A stretch of DNA of 64,000 nt from Caproiciproducens sp. MSJ-32 (GTDB taxonomy: Bacteria > Bacillota > Clostridia > Clostridiales > Clostridiaceae). This document shows, in pieces, positions 1-7,804 of this stretch. The translations under genes were made by a program, and so were the position numbers. How positions within the stretch are numbered: the first letter of the stretch is position 1; each line of letters starts with the position of its first letter. Under the pieces are notes generated by a model that did no database searches, had not been told where the DNA came from, and was given only the letters and a program-made list of their open reading frames with translations. Location: the NCBI RefSeq assembly GCF_018918055.1, contig NZ_JAHLPS010000073.1, positions 1 through 64,000 of the forward strand. Direction: 5' to 3'.

Positions 1-40
1 TATAATTTAAAATAAAATAATGATTGTAGCTCTATTTATT

Positions 41-117
41 GGCCCGGTAGTTCAGATGGTTAGAATGCCAGCCTGTCACGCTGGAGGTCGAGGGTTCGAG
101 TCCCTTCCGGGTCGCCA
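41..117 (+). tRNA. tRNA-Asp (GTC)
   Basis: The sequence folds as a full cloverleaf with the 7-bp acceptor pair GGCCCGG/CCGGGTC, a GTC anticodon and an encoded CCA end. It is the first gene of a 15-gene tRNA cluster that may extend to the left of the window. Confidence 0.97.
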
Positions 118-121
118 TGTT

Positions 122-197
122 GCTGGTGTAGCTCAATTGGCAGAGCAACTGACTTGTAATCAGTAGGTTGGGGGTTCAAGTCCTCTCACCAGCTCCA
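122..197 (+). tRNA. tRNA-Thr (TGT)
   Basis: Cloverleaf with acceptor GCTGGTG/CACCAGC, anticodon TGT in the loop TTGTAAT, a standard T-loop and an encoded CCA. It lies 4 nt after tRNA-Asp and is probably cotranscribed with it. Confidence 0.97.
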
Positions 198-208
198 TTA
201 AATAACAT

Positions 209-294
209 GGAGGAGTTCCCGAGTTGGCCAAAGGGGACGGACTGTAAATCCGTTGGCTTAGCCTTCACTGGTTCGAATCCAGTCTCCTCCACCA
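209..294 (+). tRNA. tRNA-Tyr (GTA)
   Basis: Class II tRNA of 86 nt with a long variable arm, anticodon GTA (loop CTGTAAA), acceptor GGAGGAG/CTCCTCC and an encoded CCA. Confidence 0.97.
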
Positions 295-298
295 TGAT

Positions 299-372
299 GC
301 GGGTGTAGCTCAGTGGTAGAGCCCCAGCCTTCCAAGCTGGTTGCGAGGGTTCGATTCCCTTCACCCGCTCCA
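299..372 (+). tRNA. tRNA-Gly (TCC)
   Basis: A 74-nt cloverleaf with acceptor GCGGGTG/CACCCGC, anticodon TCC (loop CTTCCAA) and an encoded CCA. It lies 4 nt after tRNA-Tyr. Confidence 0.97.
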
Positions 373-380
373 TATATTAA

Positions 381-457
381 GCACCTATAGCTCAGTTGGA
401 TAGAGCAACGGACTTCTAATCCGTGTGCCGGGGGTTCGAATCCTCCTAGGTGCACCA
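381..457 (+). tRNA. tRNA-Arg (TCT)
   Basis: Cloverleaf with acceptor GCACCTA/TAGGTGC, anticodon TCT and an encoded CCA. It reads AGA/AGG, which are the arginine codons favoured by genes in this window. Confidence 0.97.
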
Positions 458-461
458 TAAT

Positions 462-538
462 TGGGGCGTAGCCAAGGCGGTAAGGCACTAGACTTTGACT
501 CTAGGATTTCACAGGTTCGAGTCCTGTCGCCCCAGCCA
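462..538 (+). tRNA. tRNA-Gln (TTG)
   Basis: Acceptor TGGGGCG/CGCCCCA starting with T, as is usual for bacterial tRNA-Gln. The anticodon is TTG (loop CTTTGAC) and CCA is encoded. Confidence 0.96.
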
Positions 539-544
539 TTTTAT

Positions 545-620
545 GACCCATTAGCTCAGGCGGTAGAGCACCTGACTTTTAATCAGGGCGTCCGGCGTTC
601 GAGTCGCCGATGGGTCACCA
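545..620 (+). tRNA. tRNA-Lys (TTT)
   Basis: Cloverleaf with acceptor GACCCAT/ATGGGTC, anticodon TTT and an encoded CCA. A 73-nt AT-rich gap follows, the longest spacer inside the cluster. I saw no clear promoter or terminator in that gap. Confidence 0.97.
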
Positions 621-693
621 ACTTTAGTATAAGTATTTGTATATTATTTAGATAAAAGCTAATATTTTATATGGTCTATATATAGGTTTTAAT

Positions 694-784
694 GGAGAGG
701 TACCGAAGAGGTCATAACGGGGCGGTCTTGAAAACCGTTAGGGTCTTGTGGCCCACGTGGGTTCGAATCCCACCCTCTCCGCCA
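694..784 (+). tRNA. tRNA-Ser (TGA)
   Basis: Class II tRNA of 91 nt with a long variable arm, anticodon TGA (loop CTTGAAA), acceptor GGAGAGG/CCTCTCC and an encoded CCA. Confidence 0.97.
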
Positions 785-792
785 ACTTTTAT

Positions 793-884
793 GGAGAAGT
801 ACTCAAGAGGCTGAAGAGGCTCCCCTGCTAAGGGAGTAGGTCCTTTATTAGGGCGCGAGGGTTCAAATCCCTCCTTCTCCGCCA
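793..884 (+). tRNA. tRNA-Ser (GCT)
   Basis: Class II tRNA of 92 nt with a long variable arm, anticodon GCT (loop CTGCTAA), acceptor GGAGAAG/CTTCTCC and an encoded CCA. It lies 8 nt after tRNA-Ser(TGA). Confidence 0.97.
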
Positions 885-895
885 ATAATTACTGG

Positions 896-972
896 GGGCC
901 TTTAGCTCAGTTGGTTAGAGCGCCCGGCTCATAACCGGTAGGTCCGGGGTTCGAGTCCCTGAAGGCCCACCA
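896..972 (+). tRNA. tRNA with CAT anticodon, probably tRNA-Ile2 (copy 1 of 3)
   Basis: The cloverleaf has acceptor GGGCCTT/AAGGCCC, the loop CTCATAA with anticodon CAT, and an encoded CCA. The body (CCTTTAGCTCAGTTGG) resembles Firmicute tRNA-Ile2, whose C34 is changed to lysidine by TilS to read AUA, more than elongator tRNA-Met, whose loop is usually TTCATAC in this group. It is not an initiator because the first acceptor pair is a G-C Watson-Crick pair. The same 77-nt sequence recurs at 1068 and 1347. The tRNA identity is certain; Ile2 versus Met is an inference. Confidence 0.93.
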
Positions 973-976
973 ACTA

Positions 977-1052
977 GCCCAGATAGCTCAGTCGGTAGAG
1001 CAGGGGACTGAAAATCCCCGTGTCGGTGGTTCGATTCCGCCTCTGGGCACCA
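977..1052 (+). tRNA. tRNA-Phe (GAA)
   Basis: Cloverleaf with acceptor GCCCAGA/TCTGGGC, anticodon GAA (loop CTGAAAA) and an encoded CCA. Confidence 0.97.
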
Positions 1053-1067
1053 TTTGAATAAAAATTA

Positions 1068-1144
1068 GGGCCTTTAGCTCAGTTGGTTAGAGCGCCCGGC
1101 TCATAACCGGTAGGTCCGGGGTTCGAGTCCCTGAAGGCCCACCA
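1068..1144 (+). tRNA. tRNA with CAT anticodon, probably tRNA-Ile2 (copy 2 of 3)
   Basis: Identical over all 77 nt to the copies at 896 and 1347. The CAT anticodon sits in the loop CTCATAA. The Ile2 assignment rests on body similarity to Firmicute lysidine-modified tRNA-Ile; elongator Met is the alternative. Confidence 0.93.
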
Positions 1145-1151
1145 ATAGTTT

Positions 1152-1227
1152 AGGGGTGTAGTTCAGTTGGTAGAACGTCGGTCTCCAAAACCGAATGTCG
1201 TGGGTTCGAGTCCTGCCACCCCTGCCA
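1152..1227 (+). tRNA. tRNA-Trp (CCA)
   Basis: Cloverleaf with acceptor AGGGGTG/CACCCCT, anticodon CCA (loop CTCCAAA) and an encoded CCA end. Confidence 0.96.
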
Positions 1228-1262
1228 GTTTGTTGTATTAAAATTAAATATGAAAAACACAT

Positions 1263-1339
<77 letters not shown>

Positions 1340-1346
1340 TTAATTA

Positions 1347-1423
1347 GGGCCTTTAGCTCAGTTGGTTAGAGCGCCCGGCTCATAACCGGTAGGTCCGGGG
1401 TTCGAGTCCCTGAAGGCCCACCA
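1347..1423 (+). tRNA. tRNA with CAT anticodon, probably tRNA-Ile2 (copy 3 of 3)
   Basis: Third exact copy of the tRNA at 896 and 1068, and the last gene of the cluster. The cluster terminator starts 6 nt downstream. Confidence 0.93.
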
Positions 1424-1428
1424 ATAAA

Positions 1429-1475
1429 TAAAGACAGTAGACTTTGAAGCTAAGGTCTACTGTCTTTATTTTTTA
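1429..1475 (+). terminator. Intrinsic terminator of the tRNA cluster
   Basis: A 14-bp perfect stem (1429-1442 with 1455-1468) is followed by a T-rich tract. It lies between the last tRNA and the convergent YprB-like gene. The left flank is A-rich, so it could also stop transcription from the minus strand. Confidence 0.9.
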
Positions 1476-1477
1476 TA

Positions 1478-2467
1478 TTAAAAATTAAGTATATAAAGCA
1501 TTAATTGTTTGATTAATTTTTTAATATTTTTCATCTGATATTTGTTTTCTATCTTTAAAATAAAAACATCTTCTGGAAGCATGTATTCAGTCATATCTTC
1601 TAAATAAATGCTTGGAGGAAGTTTTGATTTGTTTATAAATAAGCATTTCTTAGTAGGAGTAATAAATCCTTCATTCACTTCTAGTTTTATAATCATATGG
1701 TTTTTATCTTTCTGTATAATATTAAAAGTATCTCCAAAATATATGAAATTTATATCTGGTTTTTCAACTAATATATTACAATATATATTTATAATATCAC
1801 CAGTTAAATTTATTTCATCAATTTCTATAGAGATAAATTTATCATTGTATTCTATATCAAAATTTTTGATATTTTGTATTACATCAAATATTTGCATAAT
1901 ATCTAATAAATAATACAAATCATCAAAATTGTGTTTTAAAATTTTATCCTTTAATGTGTCATCTTTAGTGTTAATATATTCATAATAGAAATTTATGCAA
2001 TCTTTTCCAGTATATTTGTCTTCTCTAAAAATATTTAAATTTTTTTCAATAGTTTTCAGTTTTAAATTATCAAAAGGAAGATAAGAGTCATATTTTTTTA
2101 TTTTTCTATATATATCAAAACTGTCTGTGCTTGAAATATTATTATTTATTTTATGAATTTTGAATCTATGTTTAATAAAAGGTATATCAAAACTATCTCC
2201 ATTATAAGTAACTAACAGATTAAACTTTGAAATAAATTTATTTACTTGTTCTAGTAATATGTGTTCTTCATTAATATTGTTAGCAAAGAATTGAGAAAGA
2301 TACCAACTTTTATTTTTATTATTAAAATATACTAATCCAATTAAATATATTTGGTTAAATTTCCTACTAAGACCAGTGGTTTCTATATCTAAAAAGCACA
2401 CATTTTTATCATGAAAGTATTTGTGCTTGTTAAACTTTGAGTTAATTAAATAATCATGTTTTTCCAT
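1478..2467 (-). CDS. YprB-like RNase H-fold 3'-5' exonuclease
   Basis: A 329-residue protein with a DEDD-type ribonuclease H-like exonuclease domain. The first acidic motif FLDIETTG is near residue 25, the second motif TYNGDSFDIPF is near residue 87, and an HNFDDLYYLLD segment near residue 180 would supply the last aspartates. This matches the YprB family (413 residues in Bacillus), here without the longer C-terminal part. The AAAGGAG ribosome binding site before the ATG supports the start. YprB is often next to the helicase YprA, but no helicase gene is nearby. The substrate is unknown; DNA or RNA ends are both plausible. It runs convergent to the tRNA cluster. Confidence 0.8.
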   Translation of the reverse strand: MEKHDYLINSKFNKHKYFHDKNVCFLDIETTGLSRKFNQIYLIGLVYFNNKNKSWYLSQFFANNINEEHILLEQVNKFISKFNLLVTYNGDSFDIPFIKHRFKIHKINNNISSTDSFDIYRKIKKYDSYLPFDNLKLKTIEKNLNIFREDKYTGKDCINFYYEYINTKDDTLKDKILKHNFDDLYYLLDIMQIFDVIQNIKNFDIEYNDKFISIEIDEINLTGDIINIYCNILVEKPDINFIYFGDTFNIIQKDKNHMIIKLEVNEGFITPTKKCLFINKSKLPPSIYLEDMTEYMLPEDVFILKIENKYQMKNIKKLIKQLMLYILNF

Positions 2468-2554
2468 ATATGATTCTCCTTTAAGTTTACTATTATGATA
2501 TAATAAAATTATATAAAATTATTTAAACATTATCAAACAAGAGGGAGATGAAAT

Positions 2555-4156
2555 ATGAAGTTTAATTATTTTGAACATAAATATCCTTCACGTAGAAATG
2601 TTATGTTTGCAAAAAATGGTATGGTTTCTACAACTCAGCCTTTAGCTGCAGAAGCAGGATTAGGGATATTAAAAAAAGGAGGTAATGCAGTAGACGCTGC
2701 TATAGCTACAGCAGCTAGTTTAACTGTTTTAGAACCTACTTCAAATGGGTTAGGAGGAGACGGTTTTGCAATTATATGGTATGAAGATGAATTATATGGT
2801 TTAAATGCTAGTGGATGGGCTCCAAGTAATATTAGTATTGATAAAGTAAAGAATTTAGGATACAATACTATTCCTAAATACGGCTTTATACCTGTAACTA
2901 TTCCAGGGATGCTTTATGGATGGAGGGAAATGTCCAATAGATTTGGGAAACTACCTTTTGAGGATTTATTATTACCCGCAATTCATTATGCTCGAGAAGG
3001 ATATCCTGTATCTCCTACTGTATCTTATAATTGGAATAAAGCATTTAAGCTTTATAAAAAGCAATTAAAAGGTAGAGAGTTTGATGAATGGTTTAAAACT
3101 TTTTCTATAGAAGGAAGAGCACCAAAACCAGGAGAGATATGGAGTTCAAAGGAACTAAGTTATACACTCGAGGAATTAGCTAAATCTAAATGCCTTTCAT
3201 TTTATGAAGGAGACATAGCTGATAAAATTGATAAATTTTCAAGAGAATATGGGGGATTTATTACAAAGAAAGATTTAAAAACTTATAGACCAGAATGGGT
3301 AAGACCTATATCAGTTAATTATAGAGGCTACGATATATGGGAGTTGCCACCAAATACTCATGGGATGGTGGTATTATTAGCTTTAAATATACTTAAAAAT
3401 TTTGATATAAATATAGATTCGTTGCAATCATATCATTATATGATTGAAGCTATGAAATTAGCTTATGCAGACGGTTTATATTATATTACAGATACAAGAG
3501 AAATGGGAGATAATCTTAAATATTTATTAGATGATAATTACGCATTAAGTAGAAGTAAATTAATAGAAAATAAAGCTATATTGCCAAAGTATAGTGCATT
3601 AAATAGTGGAGGTACGGTATATTTGGCAACTGGGGATAAATATGGAAATATGGTAAGTTATATTCAAAGCAATTTTATGGGATTTGGTTCAGGTTTAGTA
3701 GTACCTAAAACTGGAATAAGCCTTCATAATAGAGGATATACTTTTAGTCTTAATGATAAGGATTATAATCGATTAGCACCTAATAAAAAAACTTATCACA
3801 CTATAATTCCTGGATTTATTACTAAAGAGGGTAAGGCTTTAGGTCCTTTTGGAGTTATGGGAGCATATATGCAACCTCAGGGGCATCTACAATCAATAGT
3901 CAATATGATTGATTTTAATTTAAATCCTCAAGAGGCATTAGATAAATATAGATGGCAATGGATAAAAGAAAAAGAAGTATTAGTTGAAGAGGATTTTCCA
4001 AAACATATTGCAGATTTTTTAATTAGAAAAGACCATAATATTCGATATTCTAAAGATGTAGGTAGTTTTGGAAGAGGACAAATTATTTTGAGAGATGTAA
4101 AAACATATATAGGTGGAACGGAAAAAAGAGCGGATGGACATATTGCAGTTTGGTAA
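2555..4156 (+). CDS. Gamma-glutamyltransferase family protein (YwrD-like)
   Basis: A 533-residue Ntn-hydrolase homologous to gamma-glutamyltranspeptidases, which cleave themselves before a threonine nucleophile and then hydrolyse or transfer gamma-glutamyl groups such as those of glutathione. Visible hallmarks are AGLGILKKGGNAVDAAIA near residue 35, the NGLGGDGFAI motif near residue 65, and the predicted processing site at Thr354 in the SGGTVY motif. No signal peptide is seen, so it is probably cytoplasmic like the YwrD subgroup. The start is supported by GAGGGAG 9 nt upstream. The natural substrate cannot be read from sequence, and a related cephalosporin-acylase-type activity is possible. 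It is followed after 21 nt by an unrecognised gene. Confidence 0.88.
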   Translation: MKFNYFEHKYPSRRNVMFAKNGMVSTTQPLAAEAGLGILKKGGNAVDAAIATAASLTVLEPTSNGLGGDGFAIIWYEDELYGLNASGWAPSNISIDKVKNLGYNTIPKYGFIPVTIPGMLYGWREMSNRFGKLPFEDLLLPAIHYAREGYPVSPTVSYNWNKAFKLYKKQLKGREFDEWFKTFSIEGRAPKPGEIWSSKELSYTLEELAKSKCLSFYEGDIADKIDKFSREYGGFITKKDLKTYRPEWVRPISVNYRGYDIWELPPNTHGMVVLLALNILKNFDINIDSLQSYHYMIEAMKLAYADGLYYITDTREMGDNLKYLLDDNYALSRSKLIENKAILPKYSALNSGGTVYLATGDKYGNMVSYIQSNFMGFGSGLVVPKTGISLHNRGYTFSLNDKDYNRLAPNKKTYHTIIPGFITKEGKALGPFGVMGAYMQPQGHLQSIVNMIDFNLNPQEALDKYRWQWIKEKEVLVEEDFPKHIADFLIRKDHNIRYSKDVGSFGRGQIILRDVKTYIGGTEKRADGHIAVW

Positions 4157-4177
4157 ATTATTGAGAGGTGAGAAGCA

Positions 4178-5656
4178 ATGGTTGAAGAGAAAAAAGATAA
4201 AAATATGCTAGATGAAAAAAATATAAAAGAATTAAAAGATGATGAATTAAAGGATAAAATATTGGATATTAATGAGCTTCAATTATGTAAAATAGGCGAA
4301 ATGTCCTATTACTATTTTATAAATACAAGTATGGATTTAATCCAATTAATTGAAGAAAATAATTTTTTTGAAAAATTAAATTCTAATAAAGAAAAAGAAA
4401 TAATAAAAACAATTTTTGAACATGTTACAAATACTTTTAAAAAGTTAAATACAAGGATGAATGAATGTGAAATAGAAAATGAAATAAATATTTTACTCGA
4501 TATGAGAGAGCAACTTTATAATCTACTTAAAAGTATCCGAGGTTATAAAATAGAATTATTTTATATTAAAGATTATATGGATTATTATATGATGAAATCT
4601 ATTGGAGAAAAAGAATATAATAATATGCTAGTAAACCAAAATGAATTGGCTTTGATAATAAATAAAATCGAAAAAGTATTGGCAGATAATATAAATAATC
4701 ATATTACATTTATAAACATTGTTTCCGATATATTAGAGATACTTCCTTTTAGAATGAGTAAATATAAGTATTTTGATGTAATAAAAGAAACTCTTTCTAG
4801 GAATTTAAGGGAATATCCAACAGATTTGGTAGAAAGTGAAATTGAATATTACAAGATGATTTTTGATAGTTCTACAATGGGAGATTATGGGGTGATGTTT
4901 GATGATTATTTTACCAATATACAGTTATTTAAAAATATTGATTATAAATCTTTATCTATAGATGAAATGGAAGAGCAATTTGATGAAATATTTAAATTAA
5001 TATTAGAATTTGAAGAGATAGAAATGTTTATTATGACTTTAGGGATGTTAATAAATAGATTAATATCTATGTTATTAATTATTAGTAAATCTACATTAGA
5101 TATTATAGATTCAAATAAATTGTATTCTATATGGGAAAAACAAGAGAGAAATTTTGATAAGCAAAGTATGTCTAGGTTGAAAAAGTTAACTGACAAGGCT
5201 TTTATTAATGCAGAAAAGGATTTAGTACAGTATGTAAAATATTTTGAAACTTTAAATAATGAAGCACTAAGAAGACCAGATTTTTTAGATGAAGAATTAA
5301 ATAAAAAATTATTATTTACTAATAAAGTACTTACTTTTTATAATGATACAAGTTTAGTTGAATATGAGAAATTATTTCCTGAAGATGTAGAAATTATAAA
5401 AGAATATTATTTAAAACAATTAATAGATAGTTTAATTCAATATATAAATAGAAGCATATCTACAATGGACAATATTGAGAGAAAACTTAGAATGAGAAGA
5501 CTGTTATCTGCAATGGAACTACCATTTAAAGATATAGATGAATTTATATCCTATATAGCATATTCATTAGATGAGAGAGTAGTTAGCAAAGAGGAAATAT
5601 TATTTATAATAGAGATATTAAATAACTGGTTAGATAGTAGAGAAGAAGGGCAATGA
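4178..5656 (+). CDS. Unrecognised helical protein
   Basis: I do not recognise this 492-residue protein. It is rich in Glu, Lys, Ile, Leu and Asn and looks almost entirely alpha-helical, with a strongly charged N-terminal 40 residues and no signal peptide. Residues around 260-300 are more hydrophobic (for example MFIMTLGMLINRLISML) and could be a membrane-touching or buried helix. Few cysteines or histidines are present and no nucleotide-binding or metal motif is visible. A GAGAGGTGAG ribosome binding site supports the ATG. It is probably in one transcript with the upstream gamma-glutamyltransferase homologue, since the gap is 21 nt, and its stop codon lies inside a terminator. Confidence 0.75.
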   Translation: MVEEKKDKNMLDEKNIKELKDDELKDKILDINELQLCKIGEMSYYYFINTSMDLIQLIEENNFFEKLNSNKEKEIIKTIFEHVTNTFKKLNTRMNECEIENEINILLDMREQLYNLLKSIRGYKIELFYIKDYMDYYMMKSIGEKEYNNMLVNQNELALIINKIEKVLADNINNHITFINIVSDILEILPFRMSKYKYFDVIKETLSRNLREYPTDLVESEIEYYKMIFDSSTMGDYGVMFDDYFTNIQLFKNIDYKSLSIDEMEEQFDEIFKLILEFEEIEMFIMTLGMLINRLISMLLIISKSTLDIIDSNKLYSIWEKQERNFDKQSMSRLKKLTDKAFINAEKDLVQYVKYFETLNNEALRRPDFLDEELNKKLLFTNKVLTFYNDTSLVEYEKLFPEDVEIIKEYYLKQLIDSLIQYINRSISTMDNIERKLRMRRLLSAMELPFKDIDEFISYIAYSLDERVVSKEEILFIIEILNNWLDSREEGQ

Positions 5657-5674
5657 TTTTAGCCCTTTTTTATT
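5646..5674 (+). terminator. Intrinsic terminator overlapping the stop codon
   Basis: An AAGGGC/GCCCTT stem brackets the TGA stop of the preceding gene and is followed by a run of T residues. Confidence 0.8.
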
Positions 5675-5742
5675 TTGTATATTTATATAATATTTCTCAT
5701 TCTTATTGGCAATAATAGATTAATGTAGAATGGAGGGATATT

Positions 5743-6741
5743 GTGCATAAAACAGTAGGCATACCTAGAGGTATGTTTTATTATGATTATTATTTTTTAT
5801 GGAAGAAATTTTTTAATAATTTAGATGTAGAGGTGATTGTTTCAACAAAAACTAATAAGGAAATTTTGGATGCTGGTATATTTAACTGTGTTGATGAAGC
5901 TTGTTTACCTGTAAAGGTGTTTCATGGACATGTAGAGTATTTAAAAGACAAAGTAGATTATTTATTTATACCTAAATTTATAAGTTTATATAAGATGGAG
6001 TATTGTTGCCCAAAACATTTAGGTTTACCAGACATGATAAAACATAGCATAGAAGGATTACCAGAGATTATTACTCCTGTAATAAATTTGAGAAAATCAA
6101 ATAAAAGTTTAAAAAAATCCATATTATATACAGGTAAATATTTTATAAATAGTAATTATAAGATATTAAAAGCCTATGATAAAGCTTTTAAAGAATTTGT
6201 AGAATATAATGAGCTATTAGATCAAGGGATTGTTTCTTTAAATGCCATAGAATTTGATAGTTTAAATATGAGACCAAATACTTTTAGTGAAAATCATGAA
6301 ATGAATATATTATTATTGGGTCATTCTTATAATATATATGATGATTATATAAATATGAATATAGCTAATAAGCTAAAAAGAAATGGTATAGGGTTAATTA
6401 CTGCTGAGATGATAAAAGAAGAAATTGCAAGGCAATACGCAACTCAGTTATCAAAACGAATGTTTTGGACGCATGGGCAGAGAATAGTAGGAAGTGCTTT
6501 TTATTTAATAGAAAAAGGAATGATAGATGGGATCATATATATATCAGCTTTTGGGTGTGGGTTAGATTCAGTTCTTATGGATTTAGTAGAAAGAAAAGCA
6601 AGGCAATATAAAGTACCATTTACTTTATTGACTATAGATGAACAAACAGGTGAAGCTGGAATAAATACAAGAATAGAGGCTTTTGTTGATATGTTAAAAT
6701 GGAGGGATAATCATGAAGATAACATTTCCACATATGGGTAA
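5743..6741 (+). CDS. DUF2229 / 2-hydroxyacyl-CoA dehydratase-related protein, first paralogue
   Basis: A 332-residue protein of the group annotated as acyl-CoA dehydratase activase-related (DUF2229), distantly related to the HgdB/BcrB dehydratase subunits. It starts VGIPRGMFYYDY and has conserved cysteines (VDEACLPVK near residue 50, MEYCCPKH near residue 85, AFGCG near residue 268) that could hold an Fe-S cluster. The C-terminus ends in TGEAGINTRIEAFVDML, nearly matching the end of the next gene product, so the two are paralogues. The GTG start follows GGAGGG. It overlaps the next gene by 29 nt, which fits translational coupling. The substrate is unknown, and a bona fide 2-hydroxyacyl-CoA dehydratase is not shown. 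Confidence 0.82.
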   Translation: MHKTVGIPRGMFYYDYYFLWKKFFNNLDVEVIVSTKTNKEILDAGIFNCVDEACLPVKVFHGHVEYLKDKVDYLFIPKFISLYKMEYCCPKHLGLPDMIKHSIEGLPEIITPVINLRKSNKSLKKSILYTGKYFINSNYKILKAYDKAFKEFVEYNELLDQGIVSLNAIEFDSLNMRPNTFSENHEMNILLLGHSYNIYDDYINMNIANKLKRNGIGLITAEMIKEEIARQYATQLSKRMFWTHGQRIVGSAFYLIEKGMIDGIIYISAFGCGLDSVLMDLVERKARQYKVPFTLLTIDEQTGEAGINTRIEAFVDMLKWRDNHEDNISTYG

Positions 6742-7804
6742 TGTGTATATAGCTACCAAAGCCTTTTTTGAAGAATTAGGACAAGAGGTGGTACCCCCTC
6801 CTATATGTAGTAGAAAGACTTTGGAAATAGGCACAAAGTATTCTCCAGAAACTATATGTTTACCATTAAAAATAATGACAGGTAATTTTATAGAAAGCAT
6901 TGAAAAAGGAGCAGATACTGTATTATTGGTAGGAAGTTGTGGGCCATGTCGATTTGGATTTTATTCTACATTAGAGAAACATATATTAGAAGATATGGGT
7001 TATAATGTGGATTTTATAGTATTTGATCCTATATATGAAGGTATAAAACCTATAAAGGATAATATAGTAAAGGTTTTTAAGGTAGAAAGTATAGGGGAGT
7101 TAATAAGAGCAGGTAAATTGAGTTGGCAAATAATAAAAACTGCTGATTATATAACACAATTATCCAATAAAGTTAGAGCTTATGCTGTAGATAGCTATCA
7201 AGTGGATTTAATTATTAATAGCTATTATAGACAAATAGAAAAAGTATATGGAGGGGAAGAAACAATTGAATTGATGAATAAAACTATAGATAATTTGAAC
7301 AAAATAAAGTTAGATAATAGCAAAGAACCTATAAAAATAGGACTCATTGGAGAGATATATACTATAATAGAACCTTTTGTCAATTTAGAAGTAGAAAGGA
7401 AATTAGGACATATGGGTGTTTTAGTGGAGAAATCTCTTACTCCGACTACATGGGTAGAACATCATATAGCAAAATTTCCTTTTGGTTCAAAAACAGAAAA
7501 TGAAAAATATAGACTTGCTAAACCATATTTGGAGACTCTTGTAGGAGGTCATGGTCGAGAAACAGTGGGATCTGCTATATATTATGCTAATAAGGGTTTT
7601 GATGGAGTAATCCAGTTATTACCTTTAAATTGTATGCCTGAGATAGTTGCTAAAAGCATATTATGCAATGTAAGCAAGGATTTAAATTTTCCAATTATGA
7701 CATTAATATTGGATGAAATGACAGGAGAAGCAGGTTATCTAACAAGATTAGAAGCTTTTGTAGATTTACTCAAGAGGAGAAGGGAGGAAAAGTCAGTTGG
7801 CTAA
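6713..7804 (+). CDS. 2-hydroxyacyl-CoA dehydratase-related protein, second paralogue
   Basis: A 363-residue HgdB/BcrB-like protein. Cysteines lie in PPICSRKT near residue 30, SPETICLPLK near residue 48, SCGPCRFG near residue 80 and NCMPEI near residue 306. Such cysteines typically bind a [4Fe-4S] cluster in the family. The C-terminal TGEAGYLTRLEAFVDLL matches the preceding gene product. It begins 29 nt inside gene 5743-6741 and overlaps the next gene by 8 nt, so the three form a tight operon. In many Firmicutes these modules are fused with the activase in one very long polypeptide; here they are separate. The physiological reaction is not known. Confidence 0.82.
   Translation: MKITFPHMGNVYIATKAFFEELGQEVVPPPICSRKTLEIGTKYSPETICLPLKIMTGNFIESIEKGADTVLLVGSCGPCRFGFYSTLEKHILEDMGYNVDFIVFDPIYEGIKPIKDNIVKVFKVESIGELIRAGKLSWQIIKTADYITQLSNKVRAYAVDSYQVDLIINSYYRQIEKVYGGEETIELMNKTIDNLNKIKLDNSKEPIKIGLIGEIYTIIEPFVNLEVERKLGHMGVLVEKSLTPTTWVEHHIAKFPFGSKTENEKYRLAKPYLETLVGGHGRETVGSAIYYANKGFDGVIQLLPLNCMPEIVAKSILCNVSKDLNFPIMTLILDEMTGEAGYLTRLEAFVDLLKRRREEKSVG

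Noticed and set aside
176-655. Open frames on both strands across the tRNA cluster
   Set aside because: They run through tRNA genes, have no ribosome binding sites and repeat the complement of conserved tRNA loops (GFEP-type peptides). They are shadows of tRNA genes.
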